Shown: positions 32,801 to 43,400 of the stretch, in pieces
Position numbering within the stretch: position 1 is the first letter of the stretch
Layout of the letters: the number at the start of each line of letters is the position of its first letter
Assembly: GCA_025642075.2 (NCBI GenBank)
Contig: JAODUO010000037.1
Location: forward strand, 1,119,501 to 1,183,500
Length of the DNA stretch: 64,000 bases
Direction: 5' to 3'
Origin: Ridgeia piscesae
Taxonomy: Eukaryota > Annelida > Polychaeta > Sabellida > Siboglinidae
Program-made: the position numbers and the translations under genes
The notes under the pieces: generated by a model
What the model was told of the DNA's origin: nothing
The model's input: only the letters and a program-made list of their open reading frames with translations
Databases searched by the model: none

Positions 32801-33537
32801 ATAAGTGTAGTACCTGAAACCCTTTTGTTATGCTTATTGTCTTTATGTGTGTACAAAATGCAGATGTTTTGTTCTGCAGAAACAACTGCTATCACATTGA
32901 CCTCACATCTAAATTGCAATTAAATTGCATGAAACATCAATAGCGATTTCTATGTAATATTGTTGAAACTTGAAAGAGAATATTAAAGTGTAGTAAATGC
33001 TTGCTCACCTAACAGTGCCATCAAGGGACGATGTGTAGAGAAGATGAGGCATCACTCGGGCAAACTTCACTCCGGTGATGGTTTTTGTGTGTCCTACATG
33101 GATGACGGAGCACAACAAAATTACGGGATGATTTTATTTTAGTTACTGGCTACGCTGAAACTTGGGGTGAAGCTTGCTGAAAGAAATTAATATGCTCTGG
33201 ATGAAGTAAAAAGTGCAAAACCTTGCACATCCCTAGATTTGTGGGTCAGGGCTGGAGTCGGTTTTGTTTTGTTGCACTTCCCAAAATTAGAAGTAGATAT
33301 TGAGCCCACCAAGTAGACCCAACACCAGTATTTTCAAAGCAAACCTGCACTGTGTTGCCTGAAAAAGAGCAGGAAATAAAGCCACAGAATAATTTGAATG
33401 TCATGACAACCCAGAGGTCTTACAATATGAAGAAATCGTTAATACAAGGTTTGTGACATTTGGATGATAAAATACATGTGAAGTTTTGTTTTATAAATAT
33501 AATGAGAGAAAATATGTCAATATATTCTGCACTATAC

Positions 33538-33610
<73 letters not shown>

Positions 33611-36600
33611 GTGTGTAAGTGTGTAATGAGTATTTTGTGAAAAATCAGTATTCGGATATCAACAAGTATGACAAATGAGTACTTTGGGCCCAATCTTGTC
33701 AGCCAATCTTTCACATTTTTAACAAGAGAAACAGCAGGAATTGTAGGAAATACAGGACAATTATATGTTACATGTGCCTGTCCTATGCCAGTGTTTTGTT
33801 TTGTGTTTAATATTAATTATAGAAATATATAGTTTTCAAATGCATACTTTAATTAGCATTACTTATATGTTAATATCTTGTCATCCCCATTTCACTAATG
33901 ATATACTTTGTGATTACATTCACATGTGCTAACAGACTGCATGCACTACCACAAATTCTATAGGAGCTACCACTCAGAATCAGATACAGAGAAGACTGAA
34001 ATATTGTCTACCTGGGACTGCAATATAGTACCAGAGAAAAACCAAGACAAGAATCATGGGCTGCTGGCCAGCATTCGCCAAGCAGTGCAACATCTTCAAA
34101 AACAACTTTGGAACCGGTTTGAATAGACAAGTCTACAATTCATCGCATGGTGATATTACACCCATCAACCAAACAAAGAACGAGCTAGCAGCTGTGTAGC
34201 CAAAGATGGAAAGATGGTATTAAACAAAGAACGAGCTAGCAGCTGTGTAGCCAAAGATGGAAAGATGGTATTAAACAAAGAACGAGCTAGCAGCTGTGTA
34301 GCCAAAGATGGAAAGATGGTATTAAACAAAGAACGAGCTAGCAGCTGTGTAGCCAAAGATGGAAAGATGGTATTAAACAAAGAACGAGCTAGCAGCTGTG
34401 TAGCCAAAGATGGAAAGATGGTATTAAACAAAGAACGAGCTAGCAGCTGTGTAGCCAAAGATGGAAAGATGGTATTAAACAAAGAACGAGCTAGCAGCTG
34501 TGTAGCCAAAGATGGAAAGATGGTATTAAACAAAGAACGAGCTAGCAGCTGTGTAGCCAAAGATGGAAAGATGGTATTAAACAAAGAACGAGCTAGCAGC
34601 TGTGTAGCCAAAGATGGAAAGATGGTATTAAACAAAGAACGAGCTAGCAGCTGTGTAGCCAAAGATGGAAAGATGGTATTAAACAAAGAACGAGCTAGTA
34701 GCTGTGTAGCCAAAGATGGAAAGATGGTATTAAACAAAGAACGAGCTAGCAGCTGTGTAGCCAAAGATGGAAAGATGGTATTAAACAAAGAACGAGCTAG
34801 CAGCTGTGTAGCCAACCAAACAAAGAACGAGCTAGCAGCTGTGTAGCCAACCAAACAAAGAATGAGCTAGCAGCTGTGTAGCCAACCAAACAAAGAACGA
34901 GCTAGCAGCTGTGTAGCCAACCAAACAAAGAACGAGCTAGCAGCTGTGTAGCCAACCAAACAAAGAACGAGCTAGCAGCTGTGTAGCCAACCAAACAAAG
35001 AACGAGCTAGCAGCTGTGTAGCCAACCAAACAAAGAACGAGCTAGCAGCTGTGTAGCCAACCAAACAAAGAACGAGCTAGCAGCTGTGTAGCCAACCAAA
35101 CAAAGAACGAGCTAGCAGCTGTGTAGCCAACCAAACAAAGAACGAGCTGGCAGCTGTGTAGCCAACCAAACAAAGAACGAGCTAGCAGCTGTGTAGCCAA
35201 CCAAACAAAGAACGAGCTGGCAGCTGTGTAGCCAACCAAACAAAGAACGAGCTAGCAGCTGTGTAGCCAACCAAACAAAGAACGAGCTAGCAGCTGTGTA
35301 GCCAAAGATGGAAAGATGGTATTAAACAAAGCAACGATCTAGCTAAGAAAGATGACAAAAGTCATAGACACGATTGAACATATCAGAATACAGATATGGG
35401 TTTAGGCAGGGCACATCAGAGTTAATTGATGGACCACCACCTGGAAAATATATGAAGGAAAACGATTCAAAGGAAGACTGGCGAGACAATGGAGAAATGA
35501 GTAGGAAGGGCACATCTAGCAGGGATAGCACAAGACTGGCTAATCTGAAAACAACATGCTGAGGTCTTTGTCAATCCCTAAAGCTGCACACCGATGATGA
35601 TAAGGTATACAATGGTATGTAAAATGTCCTACCTGAGATGCTAGCCAAGTAGCCGAGAGTCTGTCTGGTGTATATTCTTACAGTGTTTTCTGAGCCTGTT
35701 GCAGCCACTCGAGCATCAGAACCACACACAGAGCTGAAGCAGCAGGGACAGGATAAGTGTCAAATGTGATAGTGTAAGTGACACATGTGACAGTACAAGT
35801 GCAACATATTATAATGTCAAGTAACTGCTATAAATAGTAAGTAGTCATCTCCGATTTCCATTAAACTGGCTAGATGTCTTCTATACTCATTTTGTGACAA
35901 TATACACTCTGGGAGTTCTCAAAAATCGGGAGAGTCAGCGGGTCTTCTGCAATGCTGATGGTCCCATCTCTTGCTCTCTGGATCCAATTATTGTTACCTG
36001 CATGACATCTAGCAGATCAAGCATTCACTTTAATAATACAAACTTTATATCATGTTTTTGCCATATGAGTGCAGTGGCTCAGGGGTAGAGGTTTGGACTT
36101 TCGACTAAGAGGACCCAGGTTCGAATCCTATGCCGCAGTGTTAAAACCTTGGGCAAGTTTGTTCACTCTACATTGCTCCAGTTCACTCAGCTGTATAAAT
36201 GAATATCTGGCTAGAAACAGTGGTGGATATATGATTATGTGTACGAGCAGCCTTCGCACATTAAATGTAGCATATGGCTGGATGCTTCCGAGAGAAGTTG
36301 AGATGGTTTCTGATTGAACAGGTCTGCAAGTAAAGCGTAAAGCACTTTGATCAATCCTGAGGATTGGATACTGCGTTATATAAGAACTTACCATTACTTT
36401 TTTTTACCTTCAACAACAAAACACACAAGTGGAAAGTTGTATTACACTGAATGTTCAATATCACTTTTTGATGGCTTGACAGCCCTTTTGCTAGAAAACA
36501 GGTCATTTGATCCGAGTGGCTTTTGTCCGAGGGCGTTTTGTTCAGAGGGGGTTTGTTCGGATTCGGTAATGACATAATAATGATTAGGTCAATTCTGGGG

Positions 36601-36738
36601 TACTACAAAAACGCAAACTAACCTCAGCTGGGAGTCAATGTGAAGTATGTATTCTGACTCTGGTTTTTCCAGAGATATTGCCGACTTCTCGGAGAGATGA
36701 AGGGTGTTCAGTTCTCTCATGGTTTTTTCTATTGACAT
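23176..36738 (-). CDS. WDR89: WD repeat-containing protein 89
   Basis: Thirteen exons on the minus strand: 36738-36623, 35733-35633, 33093-33009, 31404-31355, 30778-30667, 30129-30066, 27843-27712, 26361-26275, 25597-25553, 25313-25231, 23987-23879, 23500-23396 and 23286-23176. Phases agree across all GT-AG junctions and give 1200 nt, 399 aa (human WDR89: 387 aa). Expected fold: a seven-bladed WD40 propeller. Typical strands are VAATGSENTVRIYTRQ, LYTSSLDGTVRCWDTR, DISCDDRLLCTGT...DGVFILFWDTR, VCFHPHDRDRLLTGSTDGL then VCVFDVSQETEDDALQ, IGWCGERE, RLHVLAGNH and VAVTGGEDSMLCLWHPRQ, ending in a basic tail (APSKIRLHTKRS). The molecular role is poorly known. Exon 8 here is the first of six tandem copies and the only one with a normal acceptor, so I used it alone. 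Human WDR89 coding sequence is, as I recall, essentially intronless, so the split structure is notable. Confidence 0.93.
24736..24824. repeat. (TA)n microsatellite, WDR89 intron
   Basis: Nearly uninterrupted TA dinucleotides over about 90 bp. Confidence 0.98.
24903..24983 (+). repeat. Dispersed repeat, copy 2
   Basis: Second copy of the 80-bp sequence at 5511-5590, beginning GTGGGAAAGTTAAAGATCAA. Confidence 0.7.
25821..26361 (-). repeat. 90-bp tandem array of WDR89 exon 8 plus its 5' splice site (6 copies)
   Basis: Six copies, with the donor-containing motif ACTTACCTCG (minus: CGAG|GTAAGT) at 25821, 25911, 26001, 26091, 26181 and 26269. Five spacings are 90, 90, 90, 90 and 88 bp. Each copy contains the whole 87-nt exon 8 body. 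Because 90 is a multiple of three, the copies read through in frame as repeated VSHIGWCGERECTVYCTTHI units, except the second copy from the acceptor, which lacks 2 bp. Only the copy at 26275-26361 follows a good acceptor (TGTTTCAG). Confidence 0.93.
26467..27505. mobile_element. Longer hAT-like element, copy 2 (WDR89 intron 7)
   Basis: It starts CAGGGTTGGGTCCAAATAC and ends GTATTTGGACCCAC, an inverted pair of about 14-16 bp. It shares both ends with the short MITE at 8698-8872. On the minus strand about 27270-27085 reads as an open-like GQAALKLLGEALASVNEWEA segment, perhaps eroded transposase; a TA microsatellite has grown inside (26801-26848). Confidence 0.65.
26801..26848. repeat. (TA)n microsatellite
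   Basis: TA dinucleotides inside the hAT-like element. Confidence 0.95.
28268..30030 (-). repeat. 31-bp minisatellite, about 57 copies, WDR89 intron 6
   Basis: Near-identical units made of GAGATAAGACTGGAACAGTG then ATACACTGAGT (plus strand). It begins about 35 nt after the exon 6 donor (30066) on the minus strand. Because 31 is not a multiple of three and the unit lacks minus-strand stops, long minus-strand open frames (up to about 610 codons) run through it in every frame; they are not genes. A few units have internal deletions (e.g. near 29035, 29292, 29360 and 29530). Confidence 0.97.
31843..32680 (+). repeat. 23/25-bp minisatellite, WDR89 intron 3
   Basis: About 35 units of GTGGATGTCATGTCACAATC plus TGT. 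A central block from 32243 uses a 25-bp variant with an extra GT (CATGTGTCAC). Units near 32030-32170 carry GAATGTCATGTTACAATCTG. The plus-strand open frames (up to 191 codons) are artefacts of a stop-free unit. Confidence 0.95.
33540..33606. repeat. (TA)n microsatellite, WDR89 intron 2
   Basis: TA dinucleotides over about 65 bp. Confidence 0.98.
34165..35320 (+). repeat. Composite 51-bp / 35-bp minisatellite, WDR89 intron 2
   Basis: Two related units share AACAAAGAACGAGCTAGCAG then CTGTGTAGCC. From about 34190 to 34814 roughly 12 units of 51 bp carry an extra AAAGATGGAAAGATGGTATT. From 34815 to 35300 some 14 units of 35 bp replace this with AACCA. One 51-type unit returns at the right edge. 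The copies are almost identical, implying recent expansion. Open frames through the 51-bp block on both strands (210-229 codons) arise because 51 is a multiple of three. Confidence 0.96.
36068..36393 (+). mobile_element. tRNA-derived SINE copy A (WDR89 intron 1)
   Basis: A tRNA-like head with an A-box-like GTGGCTCAGGGGTAGAG and a perfect B box GGTTCGAATCC (36118-36128), then a body with TTCACTCTACATTGCTCCAG and TTCACTCAGCTGTATAAATG and a tail GCGTAAAGCACTTTGATCAA before TATATAAGAACTTACC. About 85% alike to 50055-50390. Specific family not assigned. Confidence 0.85.
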
Positions 36739-37450
36739 ATTCTATCTACACATATACTATTGGAATGGCAAACGGTTTAAAAAATACGTATGGACTCAAT
36801 TTTAACTTAGGTCCTTAGAGATATGGCATAACTTGAGACCGAACGAATACGCCAGGCCCAGGGCGGCCCAGGCCCAGCCCGGTTGGAATTCACATGTTCT
36901 CGCATTATCGCCCAATTGTCACACAGTATCGATAGTTACGCGTTATGGAATGTCAACTTTGTTTGTCTCTAAACAATGTATATAACACAAGTTGCACAGT
37001 GTATGTTTTGTATGTGCGAGTCACATAATACGTAAATAAAGGATGTATGATTTTTCGTAAGAGCGCAACATCTTTAGTTCAGAAAAAAATCAGCAGGTGG
37101 CGGGAAAAAATGGCAAAACACGCACACGATGCACATTGGACGTGCTTAACTTGCGTGGTACCAATTTCCACATTTATTGTCACAATGTTGTTGTGACATT
37201 TTGCAACTAACGAACATTTGAATAGATCGTTTTATCTGGCACGTGTTATCGCTGCCTGGAGTTTTGTGAAGCCGATAAATAAGCCGTTGGCCGCTGGCAA
37301 AGATTATCGTCGTGTCAACGGGTCTAAACGTAAAGGCTTAAAAGCGTGCGGCCAGTATTATGTAACGAAAAACAAAAAGTCTAAAGTCTATCTTAAATTA
37401 TCACGTAACGCAAGCGTAGTCCTGTGAGACCATTGGTGAGGTGCATGACA
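36739..37450. promoter_or_regulatory. Divergent WDR89 / SEPSECS promoter region
   Basis: 712 bp between start codons of opposite genes. It holds a GGCGGGAAAA motif at about 37099 (E2F-like), a CACGTG at about 37240 and a short GC-richer CCCAGGCCCAGCCC stretch near 36865. An open frame at 37218-37427 shows no conserved motif and is probably 5' UTR or chance. Confidence 0.5.
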
Positions 37451-40400
37451 ATGAATGACGAGTGCTTGAAACTGTGTGAAAAACTCGTGCCGAGTACATA
37501 TGTGCAACAGGGTGCACAGGCCAGGAACACGCATGAGAATAAGATCAGACACTTACTTGAGCAGGTATTAGGTATTAACTGTTGTACACGCACACACACG
37601 CACACACACACGCGCACACCCGCACACACGCACACACGCACACACACATGCAAAACACGTGCCCACACACACACCCTTGCCACGTACGTACATACTACGT
37701 ACGATTAGGTACTGACATTTGATGAAAGACTATGTATATATTCCAGCAGAATAAAAAAAACTGATATATATCAAGGAAAATGAATATGTAGATGGATTTG
37801 CCACTTGTAAAAAACAGTCCATACACAAAGGGTACATTTTAATTTGCTTAAATAGTTGTAGCCACTTTGATAGTCATTAACACCTCATCAGCACAATAAA
37901 ACACTTTATTATTTTGGCAAGGTTCTAATGAGAAACCAGGGTTTGTTTTAATATGGCCTATTGTTGTTCGTTGAGATGTTTTAATGAATGTAGTTATTTT
38001 TGAATACAAAACTGACCAACATAATTATAAAAGCAATAAATCGTAGCAAGATAATTTCTGGTAGAACTCCATTATTGATAATATATTCGGAGAAAATGTT
38101 AGCACATTCAGACATACCCAAACATATCCATGCTCACACATGCATACAGACATCCCATAGTAATAGTAGATGGTTTCTGTCACAGAGGAAATGGCCGACA
38201 GAAGGCTGGGACGACATCACCATAGAGTATGTCCTTCAGCAGCTGTCAGTGATGGACAGCAACAACTTCCTCGGTAACTGTGGTGTGGGGGAGAGAGAGG
38301 CTCGCATTGCCTTTCCCAACTCGTCAGGAATCGACACTTCAGGTAGATTATTGCATGTCCTACTTTTATAATAAAATATGATATTTATATAGCGCCATAA
38401 TCACACAGAGCTCTATAGCTGCTTCTACTGTGTGACATAAAAAGTTCCCTTTTTTACTGTGTAACATAGTTGTTGCTGCTACAAAGTTTTGGAGGTAGCC
38501 ATTACTCGAATACGGTGATGTAGTCACTAGGCTATGTCTCTGTTAATACTGAAATATGTTGTTTTAGTAATCATGAGCTTTTTTCAGAATCCACTGAAAA
38601 ATGGTTCAAAGTTCTTTCTTGCCTGGTAGCACCACAGTAACTCTGCTTATTGTTGGATAAATATTGTAGTAATCATGTCATACCTACTACCTAGTTTGTT
38701 TGCTGTTGTAGATTTGGTCATGGCATAGGTAGATCTGGGGACCTTTCTGCTGTGCAGCCTAAGGCAGCTGGCTCCAGTGTGCTTATGAAACTTGCCAATG
38801 CCATGGTCCTGGATGTCCTCAGACTGATGGGTGAGACTGCATGTTACAGACACTGTGTATCCATATGCTGCCACTCAAATTGCCTTCAGTTGAGAACATT
38901 GATCAGTTTGGAAAACAAATTGAAGAAATTTCTGTTTTTAAACTAATACAGCCAGAATATGTATCACCTGTACATAAAGTTATAGTTAATTGGCTGTATT
39001 TATCTTCACATTATTTTTAATATCTTCTCAATGCAGTTTTACAATACTTTATTTGATGTACATAAACTAGGATATTGCCTTATTAACTTTTACTTTACAA
39101 CTCATAATGTACTTATTTGTTATTTTATCTAGCTCTCTTATGTAACATTTTATGGTTTAGATTTATGTTGTACAAACCCGTGAATCGGGCATTAGTCCCA
39201 GATTTTATGATGTTTCAATAAAGTTATAAGTTATTATAATAATAGTTGGCTATTTTGAAGAACAAATTATATTATGCAGCTGTTTTAGGCATCTAACTTT
39301 CAGGGATTAAGTTATGACCACCCATATCAAAAATAACACTTCAAAATTGTTCTCATGTTAAGGGTTTTTGTTGGTGTTAAATAGATTTTATTTTTCATAC
39401 ATTTGGCTAAGTACAATTGTTTGAGCCTCTCAAATGGTAATTTATGAAAACAAACTCTGGGTGGGTCATTCAAATTGTTATTGATGAAAACCTTAGGTAT
39501 CCATATTTTGCAACGTTTATTTGTAAGGGTTTTTCAATTTTGGTAACAACAATTACACAAAGTATGATTAATCACTGTATTTTTTCATATTAAAAAAATT
39601 ACAAACTTTGCATAAGAATTACCATAAGAATTTATGTTTATCATTGTACAGTGTATTGCATGATGTGATGCTACATAACTACACACAGGTGTTACTTCGG
39701 CTGCTGCTGCACTCATTGTTCCCATGGCAACAGGGATGACCTTGGTACTGTGCATGCTGACCTTCCGACAGGACCGTCCAAATGCTAAGTATGTGCTTTG
39801 GCCACGAATTGACCAGAAGTCATGTTTCAAGTCAATCGTCACAGCTGGTGAGTCATGTTGTCAATCTTTTGCTATGATTCAAATTTTTATATTTGAATTT
39901 TTAAATCAGTATTTAAAAAGTTGTTAAACAAGTCTTAGACATGTTTCAGTGAAACGCTTTCCGTTACATGTTGTTCAGTCGCAAACTAATTGGTTTAAGG
40001 GTCCGTGGGTGGGGGTTGAATAAAGTTAAAAATATTGGCCTTAAAAACTTCTTACATATGATTATCCCTGTTGATGTGGTTAATGGCATTGCCATGTTGA
40101 ATCATAGAATTAAAATTGAAATGGCTCCTATGATGGCACCAGTGTGTCATAGTGGTAGCCACTCACTTCTATTGTCTCTAGGTGGTAGCCACTCACTTTC
40201 TATTGTCTCTAGGTGGTTAGCCACTCACTTCTATTGTCTCTAGGTGGTAGCCACTCACTTCTATTGTCTCTAGATGGTAGCCACTCACGTTCTATTGTCT
40301 CTAGGTGGTAGCCACTCACTTCTATTGTCTCTAGATGGTAGCCACTCACTTCTATTGTCTCTAGGTGGTAGCCACTCACTTCTATTGTCTCTAGATGGTA

Positions 40401-43400
40401 GCCACTCACGTCTATTGTCTCTAGGTGGTAGCCACTCACTTCTATTGTCTCTAGGTGGTAGCCACTCACTTCTATTGTCTCTAGGTGGTAGCCACTCACT
40501 TCTATTGTCTCTAGGTGGTAGCCACTCACTTCTATTGTCTCTAGGTGGTAGCCACTCACGTCTATTGTCTCTAGGTGGTAGCCACTCACGTCTATTGTCT
40601 CTAGGTGGTAGCCACTCACATCTGTTGTCTCTAGGTGGTAGCCACTCACGTCTATTGTCTCTAGGTGGTAGCCACTCACGTTCTATTGTCTCTAGATGGT
40701 AGCCACTTTACGTCTATTGTCTCTAGATGGCAGCCACTCATGTCTATTGTCTCTAGATGGTAGCCACTCACATCTGTTGTCTCTAGGTGGTAGCCACTCA
40801 CGTCTATTGTCTCTAGGTGGTAGCCACTCACTTCTATTGTCTCTGAGGTGGTAGCCACTCACTTCTATTGTCTCTAGGTGGTAGCCACTCACGTCTATTG
40901 TCTCTAGGTGGTAGCCACTCACTTCTATTGTCTCTAGATGGTAGCCACTCACGTCTATTGTCTCTAGGTGGTAGCCACTCACTTCTATTGTCTCTAGGTG
41001 GTAGCCACTCACGTCTATTGTCTCTAGGTGGTAGCCACTCACGTCTATTGTCTCTAGGTGGTAGCCACTCACGTTCTATTGTCTCTAGGTGGTAGCCACT
41101 CACGTCTATTGTCTCTAGGTGGTAGCCACTCACTTCTATTGTCTCTAGGTGGTAGCCACTCACTGTCTATTGTCTCTAGGTGGTAGCCACTCACGTCTAT
41201 TGTCTCTAGGTGGTAGCCACTCACTTCTATTGTCTCTAGGTGGTAGCCACTCACTTCTATTGTCTCTAGGTGGTAGCCACTCACGTCTATTGTCTCTAGA
41301 TGGCAGCCACTCACTTCTATTGTCTCTAGTGGTAGCCACTCACTTCTATTGTCTCTAGTGGTAGCCACTCACTTCTATTGTCTCTAGGTGGTAGCCACTC
41401 ACTTCTATTGTCTCTAGGTGTAGCCACTCACGTCTATTGTCTCTAGGTGGTAGCCACTCACTTCTATTGTCTCTAGATGGTAGCCACTCACGTCTATTGT
41501 CTCTAGGTGGTAGCCACTCACTTCTATTGTCTCTAGGTGGTAGCCACTCACTTCTATTGTCTCTAGGTGGTAGCCACTCACTTCTATTGTCTCTAGGTGG
41601 TAGCCACTCACTTCTATTGTCTCTAGGTGGTAGCCACTCACTTCTATTGTCTCTAGGTGGTAGCCACTCACTTCTATTGTCTCTAGATGGTAGCCACTCA
41701 CTTCTATTGTCTCTAGGTGGTAGCCACTCACTTCTATTGTCTCTAGGTGGTAGCCACTCACTTCTATTGTCTCTAGGTGACCCCTCACATTAATGTCTCT
41801 ATGGTAGCCCCTCACTTCTATGTTTAAGGGGATAATTTTAAGTTTATTGTATAATTATTTTGTCATATTCTGGGATAAAAAACATTTTTGTAAGAAATTC
41901 ACTTAGTTTGGAACATAATTTGGGAAACATACGATGTTTTGACCCATCAGCTATGAGTGTCGGTCATGTCGTACGTTTAACAAATTATACTATAAATTAA
42001 GTGAATTTCTTACAAAACAAAACATTCTTGGAACCATAAACAATATATCCCATATCAAAATAAACTTGTTGTTATTTTTTTCCTGTTAGTTGACATCATT
42101 TTTATGTATCAATTATATAAAACTTGTATTTTTGGGGGGGGTTTTTTTTGGGGACGAGCTACGCACTGACGTCGCAGTGCTAGAGAGTAAGATAACTGAG
42201 CTGGGCGCTGAAAACATCTGCTGCGTGATGACGACCACGTCCTGTTTCGCTCCCCGCGTTCCTGACAGGTAATCGCAGGGTCATCGCAAAAAAGCTGCGG
42301 ACAAACGACATTTCACTCTCGGATCCTCCATCTTCCAAAATCATACTGTCCGAATATCCAATGTTTTTCTGCAACTTTAATACAGGTTTGCCTCAGTTGT
42401 AACATCATTATTCACTACTGCATCCGCAAATGTTTCGTATGTTTGTCATACATATTTATGGTGACGCAATATGGTGAAATGATTTGTTACTTCTTATCAC
42501 AGCTTGATGAAATTTGTGGACAATCTTAATTGTATTTCAAAAGGAATGTGTATATCTTAGAATATTTCTGCCCCCCTTTTGACCCTTATTGGGGCAGTCA
42601 TTTTCATTATAATGACAGACCTTTAGCAGTTTAAAAATAAATACACGTCAATAAAAACAAATTATGTAGACATAGATACTGATATTCTGCCAGAATATTA
42701 ATGTTATTTGCGAGTTTAATATAATACAGGTTTAGAAATATTTGTATAACATTTTATGTGAAATAGTACAGACTTCAACGAAGAAATAGTGGCAGGACTG
42801 ATGGGTTGTTGTGTTGTTTCAGACTTGAAGAAGTGGCCGCCCTGTGTAAGACTCGCAACATTCCGCATCTTGTAAACAATGCATATGGAGTACAGTCTTC
42901 CCAGTGCATGCATCGCGTACAACAGGTGCAGTGTACTGTCATCTACTCTTTCTCTTCACATTGCTTTTGCACATCTCTGTAGCTCCTTAAATGTTTCCTG
43001 CAAAAAATTCCAGTCACATTTCTATTAACTTTGAACTTATTGTGCACACATGCCTGTGTTGTTACTGTAAAGTTGACTAATATTGCGGTGTTCTAGTGTG
43101 TAAGGATTTGCGTACACTTAGGGTCTTTGTAAATAAAAACATTCCAATAATACAAATATTGGATAGGATTGATGCCACCACCCATCCTTCATGAACAAAT
43201 GGGAATGCCAATAAATTGTATTGATACATTGACATGTACCCAGGTAATCATGTATGTATATCTTCAAAGTTGCTAAAATTATTACATAGGGTATATACAT
43301 AGGGTCTCAATTGTTTCTATTGAAAACAATTGTTAGAACAGATTACACATCAGTGAATTGCAAATGGTTTATTATATCAAAACCTAACCACAAGTTGGCC

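Noticed and set aside
34165..34854. Long open frames on both strands with perfect 17-residue repeats
   Set aside because: Product of a 51-bp tandem unit without stops, within an intron; no start context, conservation or flanking exons.
36068..36140. tRNA gene
   Set aside because: A and B boxes are present but the body and tail match two other copies, so it is a SINE head and no good cloverleaf is evident.
37218..37427. 69-codon basic open frame upstream of SEPSECS
   Set aside because: No known motif; probably 5' UTR or chance, although an upstream ORF role cannot be excluded.
40209..41815. Repetitive open frames on both strands
   Set aside because: 30-bp minisatellite in a SEPSECS intron; frames break at single-base slips.
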